64,000 nt of DNA from Streptomyces sp. CA-278952 (GTDB taxonomy: Bacteria; Actinomycetota; Actinomycetes; Streptomycetales; Streptomycetaceae), in the NCBI RefSeq assembly GCF_028747205.1, contig NZ_CP112880.1:2976001-3040000 (forward strand), in the 5' to 3' direction. Shown here piece after piece: positions 45,349 through 54,674 of the stretch. The translations under genes and the position numbers were made by a program. The notes below the pieces were generated by a model that searched no databases, was not told the DNA's origin, and was given only the letters and a program-made list of their open reading frames with translations. How positions within the stretch are numbered: position 1 is the stretch's first letter; each line of letters starts with the position of its first letter.

Positions 45349-46517
45349 CGCGACACGCCCCGGGCCAGGTCGTCGGCCGTCCCGTTCACATGGACCCTCG
45401 GCACCCGAGAGCCGATGCGGGTGACGATCTCGTACGCGATGGTCCCGGCGGCCTCCGCCCAGTCCTGCGCGGTCGGCTCGCCCCGGTCGCCCGGGCCGAA
45501 CAGCACCGCTTCGGCGCCCGCCTCGGGCCGGTCGCCGCCGAGGTCGACGACGAACTGGTCCATGGCGACCCGGCCCGCGACCGTGCGCACCTTCCCGCCG
45601 ACCAGGACGGGTCCCGTGCCCGACGCGTGGCGCGGGACGCCGTCCGCGTAGCCGACGGGGATCAGGCCGAGGGTCGTCTCGGCGGTCGTCGTGTAGTGGT
45701 GGCCGTAGCTGACGCCGTGTCCGGCCGGGGCGTCCTTGACCAGGGCGACGGAGGCGGCGAGCGTCATCACGGGCCGCAGCCCGAAGTCGGCGGGCGTGCC
45801 CAGCTCGGGGGAGGGCGAGATGCCGTACATCGCGATACCGGTCCGCACGAGGTCGAAGTGCGCCTCGGGGAGCGTGAGCGTGGCCGGGGAGTTGGCCATG
45901 TGCCGCACCTCGGGCTCCACGCCCTCCTTCTCGGCGTACGCCACCATGTCGCGGTAGACGCCGAGCTGGGCGGCGATCGAGGGGTGGCCCGGCTCGTCGG
46001 CGCAGGCGAAGTGGGACCAGAGGCCGGTGATCTTCAGCCGTCCGGCCCGCTCGGCAGCCAGCGCCTCGGTGACCAGCTCGGGCCAGTCGGCGGGCTGGCA
46101 GCCGCCGCGGCCGAGGCCGGTGTCGGCCTTGAGCTGGATCCTGGCCGGCCGGCCGGCCGCGTCGGCGGCCGCGACGACCTCGCGCAGCGCCCACCTGCCG
46201 CTGACCGACACGTCGATATCGGCCTCGATCGCCTCGCGCCAGGGGCCCCCGGGCGTCCACAGCCAGCACATGATCCGGCCGCCGAGTCCGGCCGCGCGCA
46301 GCGCGAGGGCCTCCTGCGGGGTCGCGGTCCCCAGCCAGGTGGCCCCGGCCTCGCGGGCGGCTCGCGCGCAGGGCACGGCCCCGTGCCCGTAACCGTCGGA
46401 CTTCACCACGGCCATGAGCTGCGCCCCGGCCGCACGCTCGCGCAGGACGCGCACGTTGGCGCGCAGCGCGGCGAGGTCGATCTCGGCACGGGCTCTCAGG
46501 GACGCTGTCTCGTTCAT
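45345..46517 (-). CDS. alr: Alanine racemase
   Basis: 390 aa PLP enzyme; ATG at 46517. Makes D-alanine for peptidoglycan. PLP Lys in LMAVVKSDGYGHG (about residue 38). Barrel motif LKADTGLGRGG, HMANSPATL, and the catalytic Tyr in GVSYGHHYTT (about 265). The C-terminal beta domain ends AYEIVTRIGSRVPRVHVNG. Translationally coupled to the downstream hydrolase. Confidence 0.96.
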   Translation of the reverse strand: MNETASLRARAEIDLAALRANVRVLRERAAGAQLMAVVKSDGYGHGAVPCARAAREAGATWLGTATPQEALALRAAGLGGRIMCWLWTPGGPWREAIEADIDVSVSGRWALREVVAAADAAGRPARIQLKADTGLGRGGCQPADWPELVTEALAAERAGRLKITGLWSHFACADEPGHPSIAAQLGVYRDMVAYAEKEGVEPEVRHMANSPATLTLPEAHFDLVRTGIAMYGISPSPELGTPADFGLRPVMTLAASVALVKDAPAGHGVSYGHHYTTTAETTLGLIPVGYADGVPRHASGTGPVLVGGKVRTVAGRVAMDQFVVDLGGDRPEAGAEAVLFGPGDRGEPTAQDWAEAAGTIAYEIVTRIGSRVPRVHVNGTADDLARGVSR

Positions 46518-46586
46518 CGCGCCCAGTCTCTCAGAGGCGTCGGCCGCCTCCCCGGCGGTGCGCGCCGATATCCAACCTTATGTACG

Positions 46587-46973
46587 TTACGTACGTTTCC
46601 GTTTCCTCGCATGGGTCAGGTGGTCGACCAGGACCGGGACATGGCTGTCGTCCACGTCCTTCACGGCGGTGATGAGCGTGACGGGACCGCCCTCGCGCAC
46701 CAGGCCGACGAGCCGCTCGACGGCCTCCGTGTGCGCCGGGTCGTCCAGTTCGGTGCGGTAGCGCTCGACGAAGGTGTCGTGGCGCGCGCCGGAGCCGCCC
46801 TGGTGGTACCAGGAGCGCAGCTCGTCCGAGGGGGTGACGTCCTTCAGCCATACGTCGATCGCGGCCCGCTCCTTGGAGACGCCCCGGGGCCAGAGCCGGT
46901 CGACGAGGACCCGCGTGCCGTCGCCGTCCTCCGGCGGGTCGTAGACCCTGCGTACGCGTACGGGTTCACTCAC
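46587..46973 (-). CDS. DUF488-family protein
   Basis: 128 aa; GTG at 46973. Conserved blocks VRRVYDPPEDGDGTRVLVDRLWPRGVSKERAAIDVWLKDVTPS (7-49) and LRSWYH, and VTLITAVKDVDDSHVPVLVDHL. Family function is unknown. It lies between nnr and alr on the same strand with gaps of 45 and 69 bp. Confidence 0.88.
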   Translation of the reverse strand: MSEPVRVRRVYDPPEDGDGTRVLVDRLWPRGVSKERAAIDVWLKDVTPSDELRSWYHQGGSGARHDTFVERYRTELDDPAHTEAVERLVGLVREGGPVTLITAVKDVDDSHVPVLVDHLTHARKRKRT

Positions 46974-47018
46974 TGCCAGGACCGCCCTTCTGCCGGGGCT
47001 TCCAGCATGGCCCCCTCC

Positions 47019-48467
47019 TCACCCCGCCCGCACGTCGCGCCAGGCGGCCTGGATGCCGTCCGCGACGTCCTGCGCGGAGACCGGGGCCCCGTCCGAGCCG
47101 TGCCGGGCGGCGAGCCCGTGCAGGTACGCGCCCACGGAGGCGGCGTCGCGCGGGGCGAGTCCGGCCGCGAGCAGGGACCCGGTGAGACCGGAGAGCACGT
47201 CGCCGCTGCCCGCCGTGGCGAGCCAGGACGTGCCGGTCGGGTTGACCCGCACCGGGGTGTCGCGGGCCTCCGCGATCAGGGTCGTGGAGCCCTTGAGGAG
47301 CACGGTGGCGCGGTAGCGGGCGGCCAGTTCGCGCACCGCGGCGAGCCGCCCGGCCTCGACCTCCTCACGGGCCGCTCCGAGCAGGGCCGCTGCCTCGCCC
47401 GCGTGCGGGGTCAGGACGGTGGGGGCGGTCCGGGTCCGTACGGTCTCCGCGTCCAGCAGCCGCAGCCCGTCCGCGTCCACGAGCACGGGGACGTCGGCGG
47501 CCAGCACCTCGGCGACGGCCGCCGCCGCGCTCCGCCCGTCGCCGAGCCCGGGCCCGACCACCCAGGCCTGCACGCGTCCGGCCTCCGACGGCGGCCCGGC
47601 GTGCACCAGCGCCTCGGGGTAGCGGGCGATCACCGCGTCCGCGCCCGGTCCGACGTACCGCACGGCCCCGGCCCCGCCGCGCAGCGCGCCCGCGACCGCG
47701 AGGACCGCGGCGCCCGGGTAGCGCTCGGACCCGGCGACGATGCCGACGACCCCGCGCCGGTACTTGTCGCTCTCCGGGCCCGGCGCCGGCAGCAGCGCGG
47801 CGACGTCCGCGTACTGGAGGGCCTCCAGGTCCGGTGGCTCGGGCAGTTCCGGGCCGAGTCCGATGTCCACCAGCCGCAGGGCCCCGGCGTGTTCGGCGGC
47901 CGGGTCGATCAGGAGGCCGGGCTTGTAGGTGCCGAAGGTGACCGTCGCGTCCGCCCGGACCGCGTCGCCGTGCACCTCCCCGGTGTCGGCCTCCACCCCG
48001 CTCGGCAGGTCGACGGCCAGGACCGGGGTACGGTCCCGGGTCACCGTGTGCAGCAGCGCGGTGGCGTCCCCGCGCAGCCCGCCGCGCCCGCCGATGCCGG
48101 TGATGCCGTCCACGACGAGGTCGAGCACGCCCAGCCCGTCCGGCCCGTCGACGACCTGTCCCCCGGCCGCCAGCAGCGCGGCGAGGCCGCCGGGGTGGGC
48201 CCGGTCGGGGGCGAGCAGCAGGGCCCGGACGCCCGCGCCCCGCCGGGCCAGGCGGGCGCCCGCGTACAGCGCGTCGCCACCGTTGTCGCCGCTGCCGACC
48301 AGGAGCAGGACCCGGGACCCGTACACGCGGCCGTTGCGCCGCAGCAGGTCGCCGCAGGCCACGGCGAGCCCGGCGGCGGCGCGCTGCATCAGGGCGCCCT
48401 CCGGCAGCCGCTGCATGAGGGCGGCCTCGGCGGCCCGTACGGTCTCCACGCTGTAGGCACGTCGCAT
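47019..48467 (-). CDS. nnr: Bifunctional NAD(P)HX epimerase / ADP- or ATP-dependent dehydratase
   Basis: 482 aa; ATG at 48467. Repairs hydrated NADH and NADPH. The N-terminal YjeF epimerase domain (1-210) has VLLLVGSGDNGGDALYAGARLA and LAVDLPSGVEADTG. The C-terminal ribokinase-like dehydratase domain has KYRRGVVGIVAGSERYPGAAVLA and the ATP/ADP motif TAGSGDVLSGLTG. Neighbours acpS and alr are the usual ones in actinobacteria. Confidence 0.95.
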   Translation of the reverse strand: MRRAYSVETVRAAEAALMQRLPEGALMQRAAAGLAVACGDLLRRNGRVYGSRVLLLVGSGDNGGDALYAGARLARRGAGVRALLLAPDRAHPGGLAALLAAGGQVVDGPDGLGVLDLVVDGITGIGGRGGLRGDATALLHTVTRDRTPVLAVDLPSGVEADTGEVHGDAVRADATVTFGTYKPGLLIDPAAEHAGALRLVDIGLGPELPEPPDLEALQYADVAALLPAPGPESDKYRRGVVGIVAGSERYPGAAVLAVAGALRGGAGAVRYVGPGADAVIARYPEALVHAGPPSEAGRVQAWVVGPGLGDGRSAAAAVAEVLAADVPVLVDADGLRLLDAETVRTRTAPTVLTPHAGEAAALLGAAREEVEAGRLAAVRELAARYRATVLLKGSTTLIAEARDTPVRVNPTGTSWLATAGSGDVLSGLTGSLLAAGLAPRDAASVGAYLHGLAARHGSDGAPVSAQDVADGIQAAWRDVRAG

Positions 48468-48513
48468 GGGTCCAACCCTCCGCGATCACGGGGGCCGACG
48501 CCACCCCCGTACG

Positions 48514-48625
48514 CCGTACGCCCACCGCGCGGGAGCCACTCGCACCCCGTACGCCCACCTTTCGGGGCGGCCACCCGTACCCCGTACGCCCACCTCGCGG
48601 GCCACCCGTATGCCGTATGCCCACC
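48514..48625. repeat. Four imperfect tandem repeats between nnr and acpS
   Basis: Core CCGTACGCCCACC occurs at 48514, 48547, 48582 and (as CCGTATGCCCACC) 48613; units are 31-35 bp long and share GCGGG(C)CACCCGTA. The array fills most of the 202-bp space upstream of nnr. It contains overlapping GTAC palindromes. Minisatellite-like; any effect on nnr expression is unknown. Confidence 0.8.
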
Positions 48626-48669
48626 TCGCGGCCCACCCGTGTGCGACGGCCCCCGTGGGACCACGAGGC

Positions 48670-49038
48670 TCACCCCTCGGCGATGACCACCGCCGACGCC
48701 ACCCCCGCGTCGTGGCTGAGCGAGACGTGCCAGCCCCGTACGCCCAGTTCGGCGGCGCGGGCGGCGACCGTGCCGCGTACCCGCAGCCGGGGCTGCCCGC
48801 TCTCCTCGACCCAGACCTCCGCGTCGCTCCAGAGCAGCCCGCCGGGTGCGCCGAGCGCCTTGGCCAGGGCCTCCTTCGCCGCGAACCGGGCGGCGAGCGA
48901 GGCGACTCCGCGCCGCTCGCCGCTGGGCAGAGTCAGCTCACTTCCGACGAAGAGCCGGTCGGCCAGCTGGGGCGTACGCTCCAGCGCCGCGCCGAAGCGC
49001 TCGATCTCGGCCACGTCGATGCCGACCCCAATGATCAC
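48670..49038 (-). CDS. acpS: Holo-[acyl-carrier-protein] synthase
   Basis: 122 aa; the GTG at 49038 is chosen because [14 protein letters not shown] follows at once and GGGGTGGG precedes. Transfers phosphopantetheine from CoA to acyl carrier proteins. Mg2+ ligands: Asp in [10 protein letters not shown] and Glu in [13 protein letters not shown] (about 58). C-terminal [19 protein letters not shown] is standard. Confidence 0.95.
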   Translation of the reverse strand: MIIGVGIDVAEIERFGAALERTPQLADRLFVGSELTLPSGERRGVASLAARFAAKEALAKALGAPGGLLWSDAEVWVEESGQPRLRVRGTVAARAAELGVRGWHVSLSHDAGVASAVVIAEG

Positions 49039-49079
49039 GAACCCACCCCTGTCACCTCGTCGCCCGGGCGCGTCCCGGG

Positions 49080-50927
49080 TCACTCCACGGTCACGGACTT
49101 CGCCAGGTTGCGCGGCTGGTCCACTTCGTTGCCGCGGGCCGTCGCGAGCTCGCAGGCGAAGACCTGGAGGGGCACGGTGGCGACCAGCGGCTGAAGCAGC
49201 GTAGGCGTTGCGGGGACCGTGATGAGGTGGTCGGCGTACGGGACGACGGCCTCGTCGCCCTCCTCGGCGACGACGATGGTGCGCGCGCCCCGGGCCCGGA
49301 TCTCCTGGATGTTGGACACGATCTTGTCGTGGAGGACCGAACGGCCGCGCGGTGACGGCACGATGACGACGACCGGGAGGCCTTCCTCGATGAGGGCGAT
49401 CGGCCCGTGCTTCAGCTCGCCGGCCGCGAAGCCCTCGGCGTGCATGTAGGCGAGTTCCTTGAGCTTGAGCGCGCCTTCGAGGGCGACCGGGTAGCCGACG
49501 TGCCGGCCGACGAACAGCACGGTGTCGTGGTGGGCGAGGGACCGGGCCAGCTCGCGCACGGGTTCCATCGTCCCCAGGACCCGGTCTACCTCGCCGGAGA
49601 TCGCGGAGAGCTGGCGCACCACCGTACGGATCTCGTCGCCCCATTTGGTGCCGCGCACCTGGCCGAGGTAGAGCGCCACGAGGTAGCAGGCGACGAGCTG
49701 GGTGAGGAACGCCTTGGTGGAGGCGACGGCGACCTCGGGCCCGGCGTGCGTGTAGAGGACGGCGTCGGACTCGCGCGGGATCGTCGAGCCGTTGGTGTTG
49801 CAGATGGCGAGCACCTTCGCGCCCTGTTCGCGGGCGTGCCGCAGCGCCATCAGGGTGTCCATGGTCTCGCCGGACTGGGAGATGGCGACGACGAGGGTGC
49901 GCTGGTCCAGGATCGGGTCCCGGTAACGGAACTCGCTGGCGAGTTCGGTCTCGCAGGGCAGCCGGGTCCAGTGCTCGATGGCGTACTTGGCGATCATCCC
50001 GGCGTGGAAGGCGGTTCCGCAGGCGACGATGACGACCTTGTCCACCTCGCGCAGATCGGCGGCCGGGATGCGCACCTCGTCGAGGTGGAGCGCGCCCTCC
50101 CCGTCGACCCGGCCGAGGAGGGTGTCGGCGACGGCCCGGGGCTGGTCGGCGATCTCCTTGAGCATGAAGGAGGCGTAGCCGCCCTTCTCGGCGGCGGACG
50201 CGTCCCAGTCGACGTGGTACTCGCGCACCTCGGCGAGCTCCCCGTCGAACCCGGTGACGACGACGCCCTCGCGGCTCAGCTCGACGACCTGGTCCTGGCC
50301 CAGCTCGACGGCGGACCGGGTGTGCGCGATGAAGGCGGCGACGTCCGAGGCGAGGAACCACTCGTCCTGCCCCACGCCCACGACGAGCGGTGAGTTGCGC
50401 CGGGCGCCGACCACCACGTCCGGCTGGTCCGCGTGCACGGCGACCAGGGTGAAGGCCCCCTCCAGCCGCCGGCACACCTGGCGCATCGCCTCCGCGAGGT
50501 CCCCGCCGGCCGAGAACGCCTCGGCCAGCAGATGCGAGACGACCTCGGTGTCCGTCTCCGACTCCAGGGCGTGGCCGCGTCCGGTCAGCTCGCGGCGCAG
50601 AGCCGCGAAGTTCTCGATGATCCCGTTGTGCACGACGGCGACCCGGCCCGCGTTGTCCAGATGCGGGTGGGCGTTCGCGTCGGTGGGCGCTCCGTGCGTC
50701 GCCCAGCGGGTGTGCCCGATCCCGGTCCGCCCGGCCGGCAAGGGCCGGGCGGCGAGCTCCTTCTCCAGATTGACGAGCTTGCCCGCCTTCTTCGCGGCGG
50801 CCAGCCCGCCGTCCGCGAGAACGGCGACACCCGCCGAGTCGTAGCCCCGGTATTCGAGGCGCTTGAGTCCTGCGACGACGACGTCCTGCGCCGACTGCAT
50901 ACCGACATAACCCACGATTCCGCACAT
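49080..50927 (-). CDS. glmS: Glutamine-fructose-6-phosphate aminotransferase
   Basis: 615 aa; ATG at 50927. Makes glucosamine 6-phosphate, the entry to UDP-GlcNAc and peptidoglycan. After Met removal, Cys2 (MCGIVGYVG) is the glutaminase nucleophile. The glutaminase half shows [16 protein letters not shown] and HNGIIENF. Two SIS domains (about 290-600) have [16 protein letters not shown] and [15 protein letters not shown]. The C-terminus ends [13 protein letters not shown] as expected. First gene of the long minus-strand series leading to acpS, nnr and alr. Confidence 0.97.
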   Translation of the reverse strand: MCGIVGYVGMQSAQDVVVAGLKRLEYRGYDSAGVAVLADGGLAAAKKAGKLVNLEKELAARPLPAGRTGIGHTRWATHGAPTDANAHPHLDNAGRVAVVHNGIIENFAALRRELTGRGHALESETDTEVVSHLLAEAFSAGGDLAEAMRQVCRRLEGAFTLVAVHADQPDVVVGARRNSPLVVGVGQDEWFLASDVAAFIAHTRSAVELGQDQVVELSREGVVVTGFDGELAEVREYHVDWDASAAEKGGYASFMLKEIADQPRAVADTLLGRVDGEGALHLDEVRIPAADLREVDKVVIVACGTAFHAGMIAKYAIEHWTRLPCETELASEFRYRDPILDQRTLVVAISQSGETMDTLMALRHAREQGAKVLAICNTNGSTIPRESDAVLYTHAGPEVAVASTKAFLTQLVACYLVALYLGQVRGTKWGDEIRTVVRQLSAISGEVDRVLGTMEPVRELARSLAHHDTVLFVGRHVGYPVALEGALKLKELAYMHAEGFAAGELKHGPIALIEEGLPVVVIVPSPRGRSVLHDKIVSNIQEIRARGARTIVVAEEGDEAVVPYADHLITVPATPTLLQPLVATVPLQVFACELATARGNEVDQPRNLAKSVTVE

Positions 50928-50970
50928 AGCGGCACCCTAAGGCCGCAAGCGCCTCGCGAGAGGAATGTTG

Positions 50971-50996
50971 GTCGCATACAATTTCTTGTACATGAC
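50971..50996. promoter_or_regulatory. Operator/promoter of vapBC
   Basis: TACAA-TTTC-TTGTA (50977-50990) is a perfect inverted repeat, with weaker outer symmetry GTC...GAC (50971-50996), 28 bp before vapB. TACAAT within it could be the -10. Type II antitoxins usually repress their own promoter through such sites. Confidence 0.6.
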
Positions 50997-51017
50997 CCAC
51001 ACGAGGGGCGGCCGGAC

Positions 51018-51239
51018 ATGTCAGTGACCCAGATCGACATAGACGATGAAGCCCTGGAACGGGCGATGGCCCTGTCCAAGGCCCGGACGAAGAAGGAGAC
51101 CGTCAACCTCGCCCTGCGCTTCTACGCGGAGCAGCAGGAGCGTGCGGCGCGGATCGGCCGCCACTTCGAGCGCGCGCGCGAGTGGGGTGCTGTCGAGGAC
51201 GCCGAGCGGCGGCATCGGGCGGAGAAGGACGGCCGGTGA
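51018..51239 (+). CDS. vapB: VapB-type antitoxin
   Basis: 73 aa; the ATG at 51018 follows GAGGGGCGGCCGGAC. N-terminal ribbon-helix-helix-like part [35 protein letters not shown] (2-36) binds DNA. The charged C-terminal half ([23 protein letters not shown]) should wrap the toxin. It overlaps vapC by 4 bp. Its promoter carries a palindrome suited to autorepression. Confidence 0.85.
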   Translation: MSVTQIDIDDEALERAMALSKARTKKETVNLALRFYAEQQERAARIGRHFERAREWGAVEDAERRHRAEKDGR

Positions 51240-51646
51240 TCTACCTGCTCGACACCTCGGGCCTCGTCCGGCTGCTTTCCGACAACTCTCTGCAGTCGGC
51301 GTGGTCCGATGCGATCGAGGCCGGGACGATCGCCTCCTGCTATCCGCAGCGAGCGGAGTTTTTGTACGGAGCCCGGAGCGCACGCGAGTACGACGAGATC
51401 GTGGAGATGTTCACCGACCTCTACCCGGACGTCTCCGTGCCGAAGAGCGCGGGACGCTGGGTCGTCTCGGTCCAGCACCGTATGGCACGCGCCGGGCAGC
51501 ACCGCAGCGCCTCCGCCGTGGACCTCCTCATCGCCGCCACGGCGGCCCATCACGGCCTGACGGTCCTCCATGACGACCTCGACTACCGTACGGTCGCCCG
51601 GCACGCCCCGGATCTCGGCGAGCACAGCGTCCATGACGTGACCTGA
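51236..51646 (+). CDS. vapC: VapC-type PIN ribonuclease toxin
   Basis: 136 aa; the GTG at 51236 overlaps the vapB stop (GTGA). PIN domain with acidic residues Asp6 (IYLLDTSGL), Glu in YPQRAEFLYGA (about 42), Asp in SAVDLLIAATA (about 98) and Asp in VLHDDLDYRTVA (about 116-119). Cleaves RNA (often tRNA or rRNA loops) when freed from VapB. All catalytic acids are present, so the toxin should be active. Confidence 0.9.
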   Translation: MIYLLDTSGLVRLLSDNSLQSAWSDAIEAGTIASCYPQRAEFLYGARSAREYDEIVEMFTDLYPDVSVPKSAGRWVVSVQHRMARAGQHRSASAVDLLIAATAAHHGLTVLHDDLDYRTVARHAPDLGEHSVHDVT

Positions 51647-51784
51647 AGCTCCGGTGCGGGCCCGCGGGATCGGGGGATCGGGGGCCTGAAGCACTACCGA
51701 ACCGATTGATCAAGTACGACGCACCGTTCGACGGCGCACGTCGAAGGTCAAGTCCGGGGCTGTCCGGTGGGGAAGACTGGGCCC

Positions 51785-53047
51785 ATGAGAGACATCGTTT
51801 TCACGCGCGGGAGCGGCTGGATCCCGAAGGTGATCCGCGAGGGCGGCGAGCTGAAGCTCATGCTCGGTGCCGGGGCCGATGCCAACCATGACCCTCGTAC
51901 GTTCACGTTCCCGATCGGTGAAGCCCATCTTGCGGTGATCCGGGAGGACCTGGGCAGACACCTGCTGTTGTGGAGTGCGGTCCTTCCGCTGTGCGACGCC
52001 GCGGGAACCGGGGGCCGGCTCGACGAGGACGCCGCGGTCGCGCTCCTGGACCCGGTCCTGCTCGGCACGCCGGCGGATGTGGAGGCGCTCTTCCAGCGCA
52101 TCCCGTGGGACAGGGGCCGGCTCATCTCCCATGGGGCCGACATCGGTCTGCTCGAACGCGGTGAGGTCTGCGCGGCGGTGCGCGCGGCGACGGAGACGTC
52201 CGACGGGAAGCGGGCTGAGAAGTACCACGCGGACCGCCGTCGCGCCGAGCGCGGAACAGTGCTGGCTCCACTCGACGCCGCGATACTCACCTACACGGGC
52301 CAGTACCTGTACGGCGCGACGGTTCCCAAGCGGATACCCGATGCCGTCGATCCCGCACTGCTGGGGAAGGTCATGCGTGTGATCGCTACCGCGGAGCAGG
52401 CGTGCGCCGGGATGCGGATCAGCCGTGACCCGCGAGGGGGAAAGCGCGCCACGGACAAACGCGACTGGAACAGGATGGCGGCGGCGGTCGAGGCGGCCGT
52501 GCGCCGTGCACACCCCGAGCTCGTCGATGACGCGGTGCGTACCGTGAGCTTCCTGATGTGCTCGGAGGCCGCGGACCGCGCCAGGAACACCCCCATGCAG
52601 GACGACGAGGAGACCGCCGGCAGCCACGCCGGCTCCGGTGGGAGTGCGAGGAAGACGGCCCTGTCGTTCACCGACGACAAGGGTGCCGAGAAGAAGTGGC
52701 TCCGCGACCACCCCCGCACCGCCACCGCGGAGTTCTGGGAGTTCGTCGGCGACCGCTCCACCGGGAACAACCAAGTGTTCACCATCGAGGACGAGGAGAT
52801 GGGCGAGGGGATCCAGCTCCAGTTCCGCACGGACTCCATCGCCCGGATAACGACCGCGCGCGAGGCCGAGGACGGATCGGATCCGGAGTACCTGGTCGAG
52901 TACGGCCGGGCCGACGGGATCAGCGGGTACCGGAAGCTGGTGAGCGCCTTCGTCCGGGGCGGCTGCGCCGCACTCGAAGAGCACGGCCCCTGGACAGCGG
53001 ACGCGGACGAGTTCGAACGCACACGCCTGCGGCACGACGCCGAATAG
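51785..53047 (+). CDS. Conserved hypothetical protein (possibly DUF6357)
   Basis: 420 aa; ATG at 51785 (MRDIVFTRGSGWIPKVIREGG). Soluble, no signal or membrane segment. It has an internal charged linker at about 265-295 (QDDEETAGSHAGSGGSARK), dividing a helical N-terminal half from a C-terminal mixed domain (FWEFVGDRSTGNNQVFTIEDEEMGEGIQLQFR). I recall similar streptomycete proteins grouped under a DUF, perhaps DUF6357, but am not certain. It stands alone downstream of vapBC; function unknown. Confidence 0.7.
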   Translation: MRDIVFTRGSGWIPKVIREGGELKLMLGAGADANHDPRTFTFPIGEAHLAVIREDLGRHLLLWSAVLPLCDAAGTGGRLDEDAAVALLDPVLLGTPADVEALFQRIPWDRGRLISHGADIGLLERGEVCAAVRAATETSDGKRAEKYHADRRRAERGTVLAPLDAAILTYTGQYLYGATVPKRIPDAVDPALLGKVMRVIATAEQACAGMRISRDPRGGKRATDKRDWNRMAAAVEAAVRRAHPELVDDAVRTVSFLMCSEAADRARNTPMQDDEETAGSHAGSGGSARKTALSFTDDKGAEKKWLRDHPRTATAEFWEFVGDRSTGNNQVFTIEDEEMGEGIQLQFRTDSIARITTAREAEDGSDPEYLVEYGRADGISGYRKLVSAFVRGGCAALEEHGPWTADADEFERTRLRHDAE

Positions 53048-53128
53048 ACCCGGTGGACTTGAGGAGACGTGAAGAATTGAGGATGTCAGGATTTCGCGGC
53101 CGGCGACGTGGCTCTTGCCGGCGCCCCG

Positions 53129-54484
53129 TCAGGAGCAGTACTGCGCCTCCTTGCCGATCGACCGGTACATGCAGTCCGCGTTCTCGATCAGTTGGAGCAC
53201 CGCGTCCCGGTTGCGGGACGTCTCGCGCTCGATGACCTCGTCGGGCGGGTAGAAGCCGCCGCCGGACGCCGAGCGCGGGTACATCTCGAAGGTGTAGCCG
53301 AAGATCTTCTGCGAGCCCCACAGCCAGTCGTCGATGGACCCGTCGGTGATGTACAGGTCGCTGGACTGCTCGGCGGTGTACCCGTTGCTCGCCGCCATCT
53401 TCCGGCCCACGGCCGCGAACGCGTTGCGGTCGTCGGCGGTCATGCCGGGGGCGGTGTCGTTGTACGTGTAGCCGAAGGGCCACAGCACCAGTTCGCTGTA
53501 CGTGTGGAAGTCGATGGCCGCCGTGATCTGCTGCTTCCCGCCGATCACCCGGCTGCGCACGAAGTCCGCCACGATCCTCGTCTCGGGCGCGGACTCGGCG
53601 GCCGCCCCCCGATAGGTCTCGGACGAGGGGCTGGAGGAGGAGCCGCCGCAGCAGCCCCACTTGTAGGCCCAGTTGCGGTTGAGGTCGGTGCCGACCGCAC
53701 TGGAGCCGGAGTTGGGCTGCCGGTTCTTGCGCCAGCTGCGGTACGAGCCGGAGGCGATGTCGTACTCGCCGCCGTCCGGGTTCATGTCCGGCACGATCCA
53801 CAGCTCCCGGCCGTCGACCGCCCGCTTGATCCGGGAGTCGGAGCCGTAGCCCTGGCCGAGTTCGCGGAGCAGGTAGAGCGCCATCTCGACGGTCAGGTGC
53901 TCGCGGGCGTGCTGGTGGGCGGTGAACAGGACCTCGGGTTCGGCCTCGTCGGAGGCGACGTTGTCGCTGACCTTGACCGCGATGACGTCGCGGCCCTGGT
54001 AGGTCTTGCCGATGACGCGCTTGCTCATGATCGAGGGGTTCGCGGCGATGCGCGCGTCGATCGCCGCGTTCATCTCGGCGTAGTTGTGGTAGCGGGAGTC
54101 GGCGGGCGGGAAGTCGAGGGCGCTCACGCCGTCCGCCGCGCGCGGCTCGGCGTCCGGGGCGGGCAGGGCCGCCAGTACGTGGCCGCGCGCCCGGAGCTTC
54201 CGGGCCTGGGCGGCGTCAGCGGTGATCACGACGCCGTGGTCGTGGACCTCGTCGATCGAGACGCCCGCGCGGGCGATGTCGGTGCGGGCGGCAGGGGTGG
54301 TGCGCCCGGTGATCTCGTACTGGAGCGTTTGCTCGTCCGCGGCGACGGCCGCGTTCGGGGCCGAGGTCTCGGCGGTCGCCATGGCGGTGGCGGGGGCCGC
54401 GAGGGCGAGGGCGAGCAGGATGGTCAGGGCGGCGTTGCGCCGGGTCTTCGTCGGCCGGGATCTCCGTGCGGTGACGAGTCGCAT
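53129..54484 (-). CDS. Secreted zinc carboxypeptidase, M14 family
   Basis: 451 aa; the ATG at 54484 has AGGAG eight bases upstream. The signal peptide (residues 1-38) ends [11 protein letters not shown] propeptide (about 45-125) precedes the catalytic domain: Zn ligands His192 and Glu195 in [40 protein letters not shown], third Zn His in [17 protein letters not shown], and catalytic Glu in [22 protein letters not shown]. Close in type to streptomycete carboxypeptidase T/SG homologues. Extracellular peptide digestion. Confidence 0.93.
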   Translation of the reverse strand: MRLVTARRSRPTKTRRNAALTILLALALAAPATAMATAETSAPNAAVAADEQTLQYEITGRTTPAARTDIARAGVSIDEVHDHGVVITADAAQARKLRARGHVLAALPAPDAEPRAADGVSALDFPPADSRYHNYAEMNAAIDARIAANPSIMSKRVIGKTYQGRDVIAVKVSDNVASDEAEPEVLFTAHQHAREHLTVEMALYLLRELGQGYGSDSRIKRAVDGRELWIVPDMNPDGGEYDIASGSYRSWRKNRQPNSGSSAVGTDLNRNWAYKWGCCGGSSSSPSSETYRGAAAESAPETRIVADFVRSRVIGGKQQITAAIDFHTYSELVLWPFGYTYNDTAPGMTADDRNAFAAVGRKMAASNGYTAEQSSDLYITDGSIDDWLWGSQKIFGYTFEMYPRSASGGGFYPPDEVIERETSRNRDAVLQLIENADCMYRSIGKEAQYCS

Positions 54485-54674
54485 GCTGGCATCTCCTGGG
54501 TCCGTCGGGTGGGGGGTGGAGCTGTGCGACGGACACAGGATGAACTCATGTCATGACCGGGTCAAGACGATGGTTCCGGCCATCGCATCCCGTCGGGGCG
54601 GACGGAGATCGACAGGAGAGCGGCTCCGGAATGCGCTTTCGGGCCGAGGCGGCACCCGGAACAGTGAACGCCCC

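Noticed and set aside
48481..48640. CRISPR array from the regular repeats between nnr and acpS
   Set aside because: Repeats are directly adjacent, imperfect and of varying length, without unique spacers, and no cas genes are near.
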